Shown: positions 8,033 through 16,991, counted from the first letter of the stretch. The stretch is 51,141 nucleotides of DNA from a candidate division KSB1 bacterium (GCA_034505495.1 JAPDQV010000018.1:8841-59981); one strand, 5' to 3'. Translations and numbers: made by a program. The notes: generated from the sequence alone by a model not told the origin.

Positions 8033-8411
8033 TTGCTTTTTCAATATAAAGTCGTTCGACGATTCGGCTGAAGCCCAAACCGGCAAGGTAAAACGCCGTG
8101 TCATAAAAGTCAAATTGCGTGCCGAATACAAAACTTAACGGACGCGGCAGATTCCAGGAGCGCGGCAGTCCGGTTGCCTGAAAGGCTTCGACCGCCAACG
8201 CAAACAGCGCCACGGCCGCCAATCGCCTAAGGGGAGTCAATTTCTGCGCAACGGCCGAAAGAACGTAATAGAGCACGCCGACGATAAAAAAATCGCCAAG
8301 GTAGGCCTCGGCAAAAGCGTCTCCCGGCCCGCGGTAATATTTCGAAGCAAAAGCCGCGGCCAACCATACAGACGCTACGGCGCAATAAGCGAGCTTTTTG
8401 GTCAATCTCAT
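8016..8411 (-). CDS. DUF2809-like small membrane protein
   Basis: The 131-aa protein is mostly hydrophobic, with about four membrane spans. The motifs 'YLGDFFIVGVLYYVL' and 'FVFGTQFDFYDTAFYLAG' match the DUF2809 pattern; the second resembles the end of VanZ-like proteins, an alternative call. Function is unknown. It overlaps the upstream potassium channel gene by 4 bp (ATGA) and the downstream GDPD by 17 bp, so it is firmly in this operon. Confidence 0.75.
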   Translation of the reverse strand: MRLTKKLAYCAVASVWLAAAFASKYYRGPGDAFAEAYLGDFFIVGVLYYVLSAVAQKLTPLRRLAAVALFALAVEAFQATGLPRSWNLPRPLSFVFGTQFDFYDTAFYLAGLGFSRIVERLYIEKANAEIL

Positions 8412-9469
8412 CGGGTTTGCGCGAGTTTACGCAGGGCTTCCAACTGCGCCGTTGTGCCGATGGCCAAGAGACAATTTCCGGCATAAAGAGTGAGGTCGGC
8501 GGAAGGATTGATCTCGATCTTTTCCTCATGGGTGCCAACCCCGATGACCATTGCGCCGTCGGTTTTGGTGCGGATTTTCGACTCGTTCAGGCGAACGCCG
8601 TCGAGTTCACTTCCGGCTTCGACTTTGATCCGTTCAACCAGCAGATCGCTCTTTCCTCCCAAGGAAAGGGCATCGACCAGATCGACCATTTCCGCTTTGA
8701 CGGCATAGGCGGCCATTCGCCGCGCGCCGATTTCAAAAGGCGAAACCACCTGGTTGGCGCCGACGCGCAGCAGCTTTTTACGCGCCGTTTCATCGGCGCC
8801 GCGCGCCACAATGTACAGCTTTTCGTTCAAAGCGCGGGCCGTCAACACCAGGTAGACGTTCGCCGAATCGTCCGAAATCGCCGAAACAAGCGCACGGGCA
8901 TTTCTTACTCCGACTTTGAGCAGAACCTCATCTTCTGAAGCATCGCCGATAACGGCCAAGATATCCTGTTCGAGCGCCTCGTCGATTTTGCTTTCATCTT
9001 TATCGATCACGATAAACGGATGTCCAACGGCGGTCAGTTGGCGGCATACTTCGCGGCCGATTTTGCCGTAGCCGCACACAATGACATGGTCTTTTAGATT
9101 GGTTATTTCCCATACCATACGCCGACCTTTTAGAATATTGTTCAACTGTCCTTCGGTAAAAAAAGCGGCAATATTGCCGAAGGCATAGCCGCCGACTGCC
9201 AGTCCTCCGAAAATCAAAAAAATGGTAAACAACTGCGCTTCAGGGGTCAGCGGTGCAATTTCGCGAAAACCAACCGTGCCGATGGTTATAACGGTCATGT
9301 AGAGGCAGTCGATGAGTTTCCAACCCATCAACTGGCGATAGCCGATCACACCGAGTCCAATTAGCACAAATAAAAGAGCTACGGCAATAAAAAGCCGCCG
9401 TAAGACTCTGCGGTATTCGCGAAAAGCCAGACGATAGCTGTAGCTGCTTTCTTTCAGCACCGACGGCAT
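8408..9469 (-). CDS. two-TM potassium channel with RCK (TrkA-N/TrkA-C) domains
   Basis: Residues 20-105 form a pore unit: a first span ('LFIAVALLFVLIGLGVI'), the selectivity filter TIGTVGF at 62-68, and a second span ('FTIFLIFGGLAVGGYAFG'). From about residue 125 comes an RCK domain with the Rossmann motif GYGKIG (133-138) and 'VIDKDESKI', then a TrkA-C domain at about 265-345. This is the MthK-like ligand-gated channel layout, in the inner membrane. The filter lacks the classical GYG tyrosine (GF instead), seen in many bacterial members. It starts 29 bp after carB. Confidence 0.92.
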   Translation of the reverse strand: MPSVLKESSYSYRLAFREYRRVLRRLFIAVALLFVLIGLGVIGYRQLMGWKLIDCLYMTVITIGTVGFREIAPLTPEAQLFTIFLIFGGLAVGGYAFGNIAAFFTEGQLNNILKGRRMVWEITNLKDHVIVCGYGKIGREVCRQLTAVGHPFIVIDKDESKIDEALEQDILAVIGDASEDEVLLKVGVRNARALVSAISDDSANVYLVLTARALNEKLYIVARGADETARKKLLRVGANQVVSPFEIGARRMAAYAVKAEMVDLVDALSLGGKSDLLVERIKVEAGSELDGVRLNESKIRTKTDGAMVIGVGTHEEKIEINPSADLTLYAGNCLLAIGTTAQLEALRKLAQTR

Positions 9470-9498
9470 GATGATGATCGTTCTCAGTAACTTTTCAT

Positions 9499-12400
9499 CT
9501 AGACATACTCGGACCAGCTTTTAATCTGAAGATCGGCGAGAGTATGTTTGGCTACGGCCTCGACGAAACGTCTGGCCAACTGCAGATTAGTAAACAGAGG
9601 AATGGCGAAATCGACGGCACGGCGACGAATGATGTAATCGTTGGTCAGTTCTTCTTCCTGATAGTTTTTGGGAATGTTGATAACCAAGTCGATCTTTCCA
9701 TTTCCAAGATAGTCCAGTACGTTCGGTTTTTCTTGGGAAAGCGGCCAATGCAAATGTGTAACTTTAATTCCGTTGGCCTCCATAAATCGAGCCGTGCCGC
9801 CGGTGGCATAAAAGTTCATGCCCATTTTCTGCAGGAGACGGGTGCTTTCCAGAAACTCGGCCTTTGATTCGATGGGACCGGTGGACAGCAGGATATTCTT
9901 GATCGGCAGCTTGTATCCCACGGATAATAGCGCTTTGAGGAAAGCCTCCTCGAAATCATCGCCCAGGCAGCCCACCTCACCAGTTGAAGCCATTTCGACG
10001 CCCAGCGTCGGATCGGCGCCAATGAGTCGGGTGAAGGAAAACTGCGGCGCTTTGACGCCGACGTATTCCAAATCGAACGCCGAACGGTCGATGCGCGGCA
10101 CATGATGCCCCATAATCACGCGCGTCGCGATGTCGATAAAGTTCATTTTAAAGATTTTGGAGACGAACGGAAAGCTTCGCGATGCGCGCAGATTGCACTC
10201 GATGACCTTGACCTCGTTGCCGCGCGCCACAAATTGCATGTTGAAAGGACCGTTGATTTTGAGCGCCTGTGCTACCTGACGGGCAATCTTTTTGATGCGG
10301 CGGGTCGTCTCCAAATAAGTCCGCTGCGGCGGTAAAACCAGCGTCGCATCGCCCGAATGAACCCCGGCGTTCTCGACGTGCTCGCTGATGGCATAGAGCA
10401 GCAGCTCGCCTTCCTGCGCAACCGCGTCGATTTCGATCTCTTTTGCATTTTCGATGAATTTAGAGATGACCACCGGATGGTCGGCTGAAACATCGGCGGC
10501 TTTGCCGAGGAATTTCGTCAGCTCTTCATCATGGGTCGCCACACTCATGGCGGCGCCGCTAAGAACGTAGGACGGCCGCACCAACACCGGATAGCCGACC
10601 TGATTGGCGAACCGAATCGCCTCATCCACCGATGTCAGCTCCTTCCACTGCGGCTGATCGATCCCCAACTCGTCCAACAGCCTGGAAAACTTGTGGCGGT
10701 CTTCGGCCTGATCGATGCTGTGCGCCGAAGTGCCTAATAGCTTGACACCGGCGCGGTGCAGCTTAAGGGCCAAATTATTGGGAATCTGCCCGCCCATGGA
10801 GACCACAACACCGAGCGGCTTTTCCTTCTCATAAATATCCATGACGGTTTCGAAGCTCAGTTCGTCGAAATAGAGCTTGTCGCATTCGTCATAGTCGGTG
10901 CTGACGGTTTCGGGATTGTAATTGACCATGATGGTCTGATAATTGAGCTCGTCGAGGGTTTTGACGCAGTTGACGCAGCACCAATCGAATTCCACCGAGC
11001 TGCCGATGCGGTAGGCGCCGCCGCCCAGCACAATGACCGAATTGCGGTTGAGAAAATCGATGTCGTCTTCGGCACCGTTGTAAGTAAGATACAGATAATT
11101 GGTCTGCGCCGGATACTCTGCCGCCAGCGTGTCGATCTGTTTGACCTTCGGCGACAGGCCGTAGGCTTTGCGCAACTCCCGCACTTCGTGGTCGGTCATC
11201 TTGAGCGCGCGGGCAATCTGCTTGTCCGAAAAGCCGTGCTGCTTGGCCTCTTCCAGCAGCTCTTTGGGACATCGCTGCTCGCCCACCTCCAGCAGCCGCT
11301 TCTCGATTTCGACGATGTTTTGTATCTTGTAAAGGAACCATTTATCGATATAGGTCAGCTCGTAAATCTCGTCAATAGAAATTCCGGCTTTTATTGCTTC
11401 GGCGACGGCAAAGACGCGTTGATCGGTCGGTTCCGCCAGTTCCTTGCGCAGATCTTCGAATTGGAACGCTCGGTTCAAGACCAAGCCGTCGGCGCCGATT
11501 TCGAGCATTCGCAGTCCTTTCTGCAGCGCCTCCTCGAACTTTCGTCCAATCGCCATCACTTCGCCGACAGACTTCATCCCCGAGCCGATGCGTTTGGAAA
11601 CCTGCTTGAACTTTTTCAAGTCCCAGCGCGGAATTTTGACGACGATATAATCGAGCGCAGGTTCGAACGCCGCCTTGGTTACGCGGGTGATCGAGTTGGG
11701 GATATCCACCAGGCTGTAGCCCAGCGCCAATTTTGCCGCAACGTGGGCCAGAGGATAGCCGGTGGCTTTTGAGGCGAGAGCCGAACTGCGCGACAAACGG
11801 GCGTTGATCTCAATAACGCGATAGTCCTCGGATTTGGGATCGAGAGCGTACTGAATGTTGCACTCGCCGACGATGCCGAGATGCCGCACCGTGCGGATGG
11901 CGATCTCGCGCAGCTTGTGGTATTCGCGGTTGGAAAGGGTCTGACTGGGGGCCACGACGATGCTCTCGCCGGTATGAATGCCCATCGGGTCGAAATTTTC
12001 CATATTGCAGACCGCAAGGCAGTTGTCGTACTGATCACGGACGATCTCGTATTCGATCTCTTTCCAGCCCTGCAGGTATTCCTCAATAAGGATTTGGTGG
12101 GTGTAGGACAAGGCTTTTTGCGCCAGTTCACGCACTTCGGCCTCATTACGGCAAACGCCCGAACCCAATCCGCCCAGTGCAAAGCCGATGCGGATCATGA
12201 CCGGAAAGCCGATCTCATGGGCGCGGCGGACGGCTTCTTCGAGCTCGGTCACGGCAAAGCTGCGTGGCGTCTTGACGCCGATCTGCTTCAGTTTGGCGAC
12301 GAAAAGCTCGCGGTCTTCGGTGTTGCGGATGGCTTCTACGGGAGTTCCCAACACGCGCACACCGTAGCGGGCCAGCACCCCGCTCTTGTCCAGCTCTAAA

Positions 12401-12690
12401 CCGCAGTTCAACGCCGTTTGACCACCGAAGCCGAGCAGAATGCCGTCGGGCTTTTCTTTTTGAATGACCTGCTCGACAAAATAGGGGGTCACCGGCAGGA
12501 AATAGACCTGATCCGCCAGATGCTCGGAGGTCTGGATCGTCGCGATGTTGGGATTTACCAAAACGACATAAACCCCCTCTTCCTTGAGCGCCTTGATGGC
12601 CTGACTGCCGGAATAATCAAACTCTCCCGCCTCGCCGATTTTCAGCGCCGAGCTTCCCAAAATGATGACTTTTTTAGGCAAAACCGTCAT
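9499..12690 (-). CDS. carB: carbamoyl-phosphate synthase large subunit
   Basis: CarB makes carbamoyl phosphate from bicarbonate, ammonia and two ATP, feeding pyrimidine and arginine synthesis. The 1063-aa length matches the full bacterial enzyme. Both ATP-grasp halves are present ('GSSALKIGEAGEFDYSGSQA', 'VIEINARLSRSSALASKATGYP'; and 'YRIGSSVEFDWCCVN', 'VIECNLRASRSFPFVSKI'). The C-terminal MGS-like allosteric domain starts near residue 930 ('LLSTGPIESKAEFLESTRLLQKMG'). Its start overlaps the carA stop by 4 bp (ATGA), the usual way to keep the two subunits in equal amounts. Confidence 0.98.
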   Translation of the reverse strand: MTVLPKKVIILGSSALKIGEAGEFDYSGSQAIKALKEEGVYVVLVNPNIATIQTSEHLADQVYFLPVTPYFVEQVIQKEKPDGILLGFGGQTALNCGLELDKSGVLARYGVRVLGTPVEAIRNTEDRELFVAKLKQIGVKTPRSFAVTELEEAVRRAHEIGFPVMIRIGFALGGLGSGVCRNEAEVRELAQKALSYTHQILIEEYLQGWKEIEYEIVRDQYDNCLAVCNMENFDPMGIHTGESIVVAPSQTLSNREYHKLREIAIRTVRHLGIVGECNIQYALDPKSEDYRVIEINARLSRSSALASKATGYPLAHVAAKLALGYSLVDIPNSITRVTKAAFEPALDYIVVKIPRWDLKKFKQVSKRIGSGMKSVGEVMAIGRKFEEALQKGLRMLEIGADGLVLNRAFQFEDLRKELAEPTDQRVFAVAEAIKAGISIDEIYELTYIDKWFLYKIQNIVEIEKRLLEVGEQRCPKELLEEAKQHGFSDKQIARALKMTDHEVRELRKAYGLSPKVKQIDTLAAEYPAQTNYLYLTYNGAEDDIDFLNRNSVIVLGGGAYRIGSSVEFDWCCVNCVKTLDELNYQTIMVNYNPETVSTDYDECDKLYFDELSFETVMDIYEKEKPLGVVVSMGGQIPNNLALKLHRAGVKLLGTSAHSIDQAEDRHKFSRLLDELGIDQPQWKELTSVDEAIRFANQVGYPVLVRPSYVLSGAAMSVATHDEELTKFLGKAADVSADHPVVISKFIENAKEIEIDAVAQEGELLLYAISEHVENAGVHSGDATLVLPPQRTYLETTRRIKKIARQVAQALKINGPFNMQFVARGNEVKVIECNLRASRSFPFVSKIFKMNFIDIATRVIMGHHVPRIDRSAFDLEYVGVKAPQFSFTRLIGADPTLGVEMASTGEVGCLGDDFEEAFLKALLSVGYKLPIKNILLSTGPIESKAEFLESTRLLQKMGMNFYATGGTARFMEANGIKVTHLHWPLSQEKPNVLDYLGNGKIDLVINIPKNYQEEELTNDYIIRRRAVDFAIPLFTNLQLARRFVEAVAKHTLADLQIKSWSEYV

Positions 12691-13760
12691 ATCAGCATCC
12701 TTTTAAAATCGTCAAACAAAATGGCCGTATCAACCGGGCCGGGAGCAGCTTCGGGGTGAAATTGGACGCTGCAGAAAGGCCGAGTTTTGTGGCGAATCCC
12801 CTCGTTGGTGCCGTCATTGGCGTTGACGAACCAGGGTTCCCAACCCTCCGGCAGCGTGCGGCCGTCCACCGCAAAGCCGTGGTTCTGCGAAGTAATGTAG
12901 CAGCGTTTGGTGCCGACCTCGACACACGGCTGGTTTTGGCTCCGATGACCGAATTTGAGCTTGTACGTATCGGCTCCTGCCGCCAGGGCAAGGATTTGGT
13001 TGCCCATGCAGATGCCAAAAATCGGCTTGCCCCGCTCCATCGCCCTGCGCACGATTTCCACCGTTTCGCGGCACATTTTGGGATCGCCGGGTCCATTCGA
13101 GATCATCACGCCGTCGTACGGCTCTTGGGTAAAATCATAGTTCCAAGGTACCTTGCGTACACGCAGCCCGCGTTGCAAGAGGCTGCGTACAATGTTATCC
13201 TTGGCCCCGCAATCCACAAGAACGACCGTCTTTTCTCCCTCTCCGTATTCAATCGGCTCCGCACAGCTCACCTTTTCGACCAAATTGATTTTGTTCGGGT
13301 CATAAAAGGGAAGCTCCTCGTTGAAAAAGAGGATTCTGCCCAGCATGGTCCCTTCTTCACGCAGACGCTTGGTGAGCATGCGCGTGTCGATGCCGTAGAG
13401 TCCCGGGACATTGTGCTCGACCAACCATTCGCTCAGACTTTTTACGGCATTCCAATGGTTATAATGCTGCGAGACCTCCGAAACGATGAGCCCGGTAATC
13501 TTGATGCCGGTAGACTCGAACCATTGCTCGAGGCCGTCGACGATTCGCGATTCAGGAACGCCATAGTTGCCGATCAAAGGATAGGTCAGCACCAGAATCT
13601 GACCGTAGTAGGATGGATCGGTCAAGCTTTCCGGATAGCCGACCATGCCGGTGTTGAAAACAACTTCACCGGTAACCGAGCGCGTTGCACCGAAAGACCA
13701 TCCGTAAAAAACCGAACCGTCTTCCAATTCAAGGCGGGCTTTAATTTTCTTTCTGTCCAT
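12687..13760 (-). CDS. carA: carbamoyl-phosphate synthase small subunit
   Basis: The glutaminase subunit of carbamoyl-phosphate synthase, which supplies ammonia to CarB. It has the CarA N-terminal domain ('ARLELEDGSVFYGWSFGA', 'GEVVFNTGMVGYPESLTDPSYYGQI') and a class I amidotransferase domain with the nucleophile in 'FGICMGNQILALA' and the His/Glu pair in 'VQFHPEAAPGP'. The frame is open 14 codons further upstream, but the ATG at 13758-13760 has a Shine-Dalgarno (GGGAAAGAG) and fits the family start, giving 357 aa. A promoter, an operator-like repeat and a leader hairpin lie just upstream. Confidence 0.97.
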   Translation of the reverse strand: MDRKKIKARLELEDGSVFYGWSFGATRSVTGEVVFNTGMVGYPESLTDPSYYGQILVLTYPLIGNYGVPESRIVDGLEQWFESTGIKITGLIVSEVSQHYNHWNAVKSLSEWLVEHNVPGLYGIDTRMLTKRLREEGTMLGRILFFNEELPFYDPNKINLVEKVSCAEPIEYGEGEKTVVLVDCGAKDNIVRSLLQRGLRVRKVPWNYDFTQEPYDGVMISNGPGDPKMCRETVEIVRRAMERGKPIFGICMGNQILALAAGADTYKLKFGHRSQNQPCVEVGTKRCYITSQNHGFAVDGRTLPEGWEPWFVNANDGTNEGIRHKTRPFCSVQFHPEAAPGPVDTAILFDDFKRMLI

Positions 13761-13785
13761 CTCTTTCCCTGTCGTATAGGTACTG

Positions 13786-13827
13786 AAAACCCCAAGACAC
13801 AACCGTTACGGCGTGTTTTGGGGTTTT
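13786..13827 (-). promoter_or_regulatory. hairpin in the carAB leader, candidate attenuator
   Basis: On the minus strand AAAACCCCAAAACAC and GTGTCTTGGGGTTTT pair over 15 bp (one G-U wobble) around a 12-nt loop. The hairpin fills most of the leader, starting a few bases after the predicted transcription start and ending 25 bp before carA. The terminal U's of the stem could also act as a weak terminator. Confidence 0.6.
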
Positions 13828-13840
13828 AACTTGACAACGG

Positions 13841-13869
13841 AAAATATCAAGTTTTTGACAAAATTACAA
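13841..13869 (-). promoter_or_regulatory. carAB promoter with overlapping inverted repeat
   Basis: The minus strand reads TTGTAA, 17 bp, TATTTT. A 7-bp inverted repeat (AACTTGA at 13847-13853 and TCAAGTT at 13828-13834, as read on the minus strand) brackets the -10 and the likely start point, as expected for a repressor site. Confidence 0.5.
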
Positions 13870-14100
13870 CGCTTTCATTTCGGGATTCTTTTCCGGTAAG
13901 GTTGCTTCTGCACTAACTTGTAAAATTTCGTTTTCAGCAGCCGCGTCGACGCCGTCGGCGCTGAATGGTTAACTTTCAGAAATTAATAGAAATTAGCCGC
14001 ATAAAATATCAATTGAACAGATCTAAGGTGGGCGAGGTCGTTTCAGGATAAGCGAAATATGAACACTATTGTTTTTCGAGTTTCGGTTTCAATATTTCCC
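13870..14100. other. intergenic region between carA and the amidohydrolase gene
   Basis: This is the middle of a 407-bp gap between divergent genes. The carA promoter lies to its left and a plus-strand promoter to its right. It includes the 10-bp palindrome GCGTCGACGC near 13945. I see no coding region or RNA gene in it. Confidence 0.4.
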
Positions 14101-14129
14101 TTGATAACGGAAAGGAATAAAATTAAATT
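14101..14129 (+). promoter_or_regulatory. promoter of the amidohydrolase-creatininase pair
   Basis: TTGATA, 17 bp, TAAATT, about 38 bp ahead of the amidohydrolase start codon. Spacing and sequence match the promoter shape found elsewhere in the window. Confidence 0.5.
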
Positions 14130-14167
14130 GTTCTGCTTTCGCAACCCATTCCAGCAAGAGGCCTGTA

Positions 14168-15208
14168 ATGAAAAAGCTGCTTCCTCTACTTCTCCTCCTA
14201 TGCCGTTGCGGTGCCGGTCCGGCTTGGGAGACCTTTCCAAAAATCGACGCTCATATTCATATTCACGCCTTTTCACCCGATTTTCCGCTCCTCTCCCAAG
14301 GCCTAAATTTCCAACTAATTACCATCTGCACCGGTTCCGAGGATTCGATAAATATAAACCGTCAGAAGACCTGGGCAATGCAGCAGCAAAAGCGCTTTCC
14401 CCATGTGGTTGCTTGGATCACCACCTTTTCCATGCAGGGGTGGGGAACGGAATCCTGGCAGCAAAACGTCATCGACGGGCTGAAAAAAGACTTTGCGGCC
14501 GGTGCCGTCGGCGTCAAGGTTTGGAAAGATATCGGCATGACTTTTCGCGATTCGGACGGCAGCTTTATTTTCATCGACGACTCTCGCTTTGATCCCATTC
14601 TCGACTTTATTGCTTCCCAAGGCAAAACCCTCGTCGGCCATCTGGGCGAACCCCGCAACTGCTGGCTGCCGCTCGACTCGATGACCGTCCGTAATGACAG
14701 CAGCTATTTTGCTCAGAATCCCCAATATCACATGTACCTGCATCCCGATTTTCCTTCCTACGAACAGCAAATCCGAGCGCGCGACAATATGCTCGCCAGG
14801 CATTCCGATCTCCGCTTTGTCGGCGCTCATCTCGGCAGTCTGGAATGGAATGTGGATGAACTCGCCGCCCGTCTTGACCGTTTTCCCAATATGGCGGTGG
14901 ATATGGCGGCGCGCATTTGCCATTTTCAGGTGCAGAATAGAGACAGAGTGCGGCGATTTTTCTTAAAGTACCAGGACCGGTTGATCTACGGCACCGATAT
15001 TCTCGTCACGGACAATGCGAATGCCTATGCCCGCCATGTTTCGACATGGTTGGAAGATTGGCGTTATTTTACGACAAAGGAAAAATTGACTTCGCCCACT
15101 GTCCGCACGCCCTTCTGCGGCTTGGATTTGCCGAAAAGCGTTCTGAAAAAGATCTATCATGATAACGCCGTCAAATGGTTTGCATTGGAGACGGATTTTA
15201 AACGATAA
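14168..15208 (+). CDS. exported amidohydrolase (amidohydrolase-2 / TIM-barrel metal hydrolase)
   Basis: The 346-aa protein starts with a hydrophobic leader (MKKLLPLLLLLCRCGAGPA), so it is likely exported to the periplasm. The mature part reads as a PF04909-type barrel: 'PKIDAHIHIH' (metal His-29 and His-31), 'VKVWKDIGM' (bridging-Lys position), 'VGHLGEPRNCW', 'FVGAHLGSLEWNVDELAARLDRFPNMAVDMAAR', and 'LIYGTDIL' with the catalytic Asp. Substrate is unknown; the family contains lactonases, decarboxylases and hydrolases. A Shine-Dalgarno AAGAGG precedes the ATG. It is followed after 22 bp by another exported hydrolase, so the two form an operon. Confidence 0.88.
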   Translation: MKKLLPLLLLLCRCGAGPAWETFPKIDAHIHIHAFSPDFPLLSQGLNFQLITICTGSEDSININRQKTWAMQQQKRFPHVVAWITTFSMQGWGTESWQQNVIDGLKKDFAAGAVGVKVWKDIGMTFRDSDGSFIFIDDSRFDPILDFIASQGKTLVGHLGEPRNCWLPLDSMTVRNDSSYFAQNPQYHMYLHPDFPSYEQQIRARDNMLARHSDLRFVGAHLGSLEWNVDELAARLDRFPNMAVDMAARICHFQVQNRDRVRRFFLKYQDRLIYGTDILVTDNANAYARHVSTWLEDWRYFTTKEKLTSPTVRTPFCGLDLPKSVLKKIYHDNAVKWFALETDFKR

Positions 15209-15230
15209 TTTCTTGTAGGAGGAAAATGCC

Positions 15231-16103
15231 ATGACCAAAACATGGAGGATGGTTCTCGCGCTCACCGGCTGTTTGATCGCTGCTCAGCCGCTGCCGGTTC
15301 AATATGAAGAACTGTCGGCTCCTCAGTTTCTGCAGGCACTTGAGCGATCCGGGAAAATCTGCATCATTCCTCTCGGCATCTTGGAAAAGCACGGGCCGCA
15401 CCTGCCGTTGGGTACCGACCTGCTGGATGCCCGTCGAATCTGTTTGTCGGCGGCGGAGCAGGAATATGCGGTCGTCTTTCCGCCCTATTATTTCGGCCAA
15501 ATTTACGAAGCACAGCATCAGCCCGGCACCATCGCCTACAGTCCCCAGCTGGTGTGGAACATTCTGCAGGAAACCTGTGATGAGTTGGGACGCAACGGCT
15601 TTGAAAAAATTATTTTGGTGAATGGTCACGGCGGCAACAATTACTTTTTGCCCTATTTTTGTCAGGCGCAGCTGCAGTCACCGCGCAGCTATGCAGTCTT
15701 TTTATTTCAGCCGGAAGAGGATCCGGCGATCAGCGAGGAGGTTCGCAAACTGCGCAAAACCGCAACGGGCGGCCATGCCGATGAGGAGGAAACATCAACC
15801 CTGTTGTCGCATCGGCCGGATCTGGTGCATACTGAGAAGGCGGGGGAACAATCAGGTGAGGATTTGAATCGACTGGCGGGGCTCACGCACGCCTACACCG
15901 GTATCTGGTGGTATGCCAAGTATCCGAATCACTATGCAGGCGACGGCCGATATGCTGACCCGCGCATCGGAAATTTGTTGATCAATTCCGAAGCAAGACA
16001 GTTGGCCGACCTAATTAAGCGTCTGAAAACTGATCATCGGCCGCTGGAACTGTTGCGCGAGTTCTACAAACAGGCCGCACAACCGACAAAAACGCCGCAA
16101 TAG
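15231..16103 (+). CDS. exported creatininase-family amidohydrolase
   Basis: Creatininase-type enzymes cut cyclic or linear amides using two metals. After an N-terminal leader (about residues 1-20) the 290-aa protein has 'LGILEKHGPHLPLGTD' with the metal set Glu-52, His-54 and Asp-63 at the same spacing as in creatininase. It continues with 'LVNGHGGNNYF' and the C-terminal box 'GGHADEEETS' at 180-189. A strong AGGAGG precedes the ATG at 15231; an ATG six bases earlier stops at once. The export signal sets it apart from the cytosolic creatininases and mycofactocin MftE. Real substrate unknown. Confidence 0.88.
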   Translation: MTKTWRMVLALTGCLIAAQPLPVQYEELSAPQFLQALERSGKICIIPLGILEKHGPHLPLGTDLLDARRICLSAAEQEYAVVFPPYYFGQIYEAQHQPGTIAYSPQLVWNILQETCDELGRNGFEKIILVNGHGGNNYFLPYFCQAQLQSPRSYAVFLFQPEEDPAISEEVRKLRKTATGGHADEEETSTLLSHRPDLVHTEKAGEQSGEDLNRLAGLTHAYTGIWWYAKYPNHYAGDGRYADPRIGNLLINSEARQLADLIKRLKTDHRPLELLREFYKQAAQPTKTPQ

Positions 16104-16140
16104 AATTGAATCAATTTAAACGACGAAAAAGTAGGGCGTT

Positions 16141-16539
16141 TTAAGCCATGCCCAAACTGAGATCACCGAATATTTTGATGACCGTTCCGTCTCGGGTGAC
16201 GGACAATTTTCGCCCCGGAAAGGCCTGGCCGATTTTTCGACGCAGAAAGCGCAAGGCTTCGTTTTCAATCTCTTCTCGGATCGTCTCAGGCACGGGTTCG
16301 AGCGTGCGGAGTTTAATGTCCACCACATACCCTTTGCCGAATTCCGAACCCAGCCCAAGGGTAAAAAAAGCCGTGATGCTGAACAGACCGTCCTGAGAGG
16401 GATTCGCAGTCGTGCCTTTAGCGGGGCGCGCGGGATGAAGACTATAGCGTCCCGAATATTTCCGCTCAAAATAGTCATCGAGCTCATGCATGAGTTGATC
16501 CAACTGGATTTCCCATTGTTCAGCCGCCCAATGTCTCAT
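16141..16539 (-). CDS. conserved-looking hypothetical protein
   Basis: I do not recognise a named family. The 132-aa protein has no signal peptide or membrane span, is charged, and has an N-terminal helical stretch ('QWEIQLDQLMHELDDYFERKYS') and a glycine-rich middle ('FFTLGLGSEFGKGYVVDIKL'). A compact C-terminal part follows ('EALRFLRRKIGQAFPGRKLSVTRDG'). A Shine-Dalgarno AAGGTG stands 6 bp before the ATG. It lies convergent to the creatininase gene, alone on its strand, so its neighbours do not suggest a job. Confidence 0.7.
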   Translation of the reverse strand: MRHWAAEQWEIQLDQLMHELDDYFERKYSGRYSLHPARPAKGTTANPSQDGLFSITAFFTLGLGSEFGKGYVVDIKLRTLEPVPETIREEIENEALRFLRRKIGQAFPGRKLSVTRDGTVIKIFGDLSLGMA

Positions 16540-16678
16540 CGAGGCACCTTTTTATTTAATATGGCTTTTTAATGTTGCTTTTTTAAATCACTTTTTCAAG
16601 AACTCTTTTTCTGCGCATTCCGGCAGTTTATTCGGTATAATATGAAAGATAAAGCACCTGGGTAAAATGAGGCATGAC

Positions 16679-16876
16679 ATGGAAAACATCAAATTAATTA
16701 TTATTTGCGAAGAATGCGGCCATGTCGAGCATTTGGAGGTAGAAAGCGAGGAGGAAATATCCGCTAAAGTCGCCTCTTTTCGTTGCCCGGGAGAATGCCG
16801 CTCCTCAATGCACAGCTATCTTTCGATCCGCCAACTTCCCCTCTTTGCCGAAAGCGAAATACTGCACAATAAATGA
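16679..16876 (+). CDS. small zinc-ribbon-like protein
   Basis: The 65-aa product has a CEEC motif near the N terminus and CPGEC about 30 residues later, enough for one four-cysteine zinc site, with an acidic stretch between. Function unknown. An in-frame ATG at 16667 is also possible, but the one at 16679 has a GAGG Shine-Dalgarno at the right distance. A TATAAT box at 16636-16641 could serve as its -10. A strong hairpin follows the stop codon. Confidence 0.6.
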   Translation: MENIKLIIICEECGHVEHLEVESEEEISAKVASFRCPGECRSSMHSYLSIRQLPLFAESEILHNK

Positions 16877-16885
16877 TCCTGCAAT

Positions 16886-16917
16886 AAAAAAGCGCACGAC
16901 TTGAAGCCGTGCGCTTT
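16886..16917. terminator. hairpin terminator after the small zinc-ribbon gene
   Basis: AAAGCGCACG and CGTGCGCTTT form a perfect 10-bp stem with a 9-nt loop. The A run on the plus strand becomes a T run on the minus strand, so it would terminate best on that strand, although no minus-strand gene is visible upstream. Confidence 0.65.
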
Positions 16918-16931
16918 CTGAGGAGGGAGTC

Positions 16932-16991
16932 ATGAAAAGGGACATCGACTGGTCTTCGTTTCCAATGTCCAGCTCTTTAATGCCTATCTAA
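16932..16991 (+). CDS. possible 19-residue peptide behind a strong ribosome-binding site
   Basis: A near-perfect Shine-Dalgarno (AGGAGGGAG, 16921-16929) is followed two bases later by ATG and 19 codons (MKRDIDWSSFPMSSSLMPI). No similarity recognised. The rest of the gap, 16992-17114, holds nothing I can name. It could be a leader peptide for the downstream cytochrome gene or a chance match. Confidence 0.25.
   Translation: MKRDIDWSSFPMSSSLMPI

Noticed and set aside
10756..11772. A 338-codon plus-strand frame inside carB
   Set aside because: carB is intact on the other strand and the frame has no ribosome-binding site or recognisable domain.
16141..16487. An alternative minus-strand frame at 16116-16487
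   Set aside because: It overlaps the 16141-16539 gene in another frame, has no ribosome-binding site, and its composition is atypical (Ser/Arg/Pro rich).
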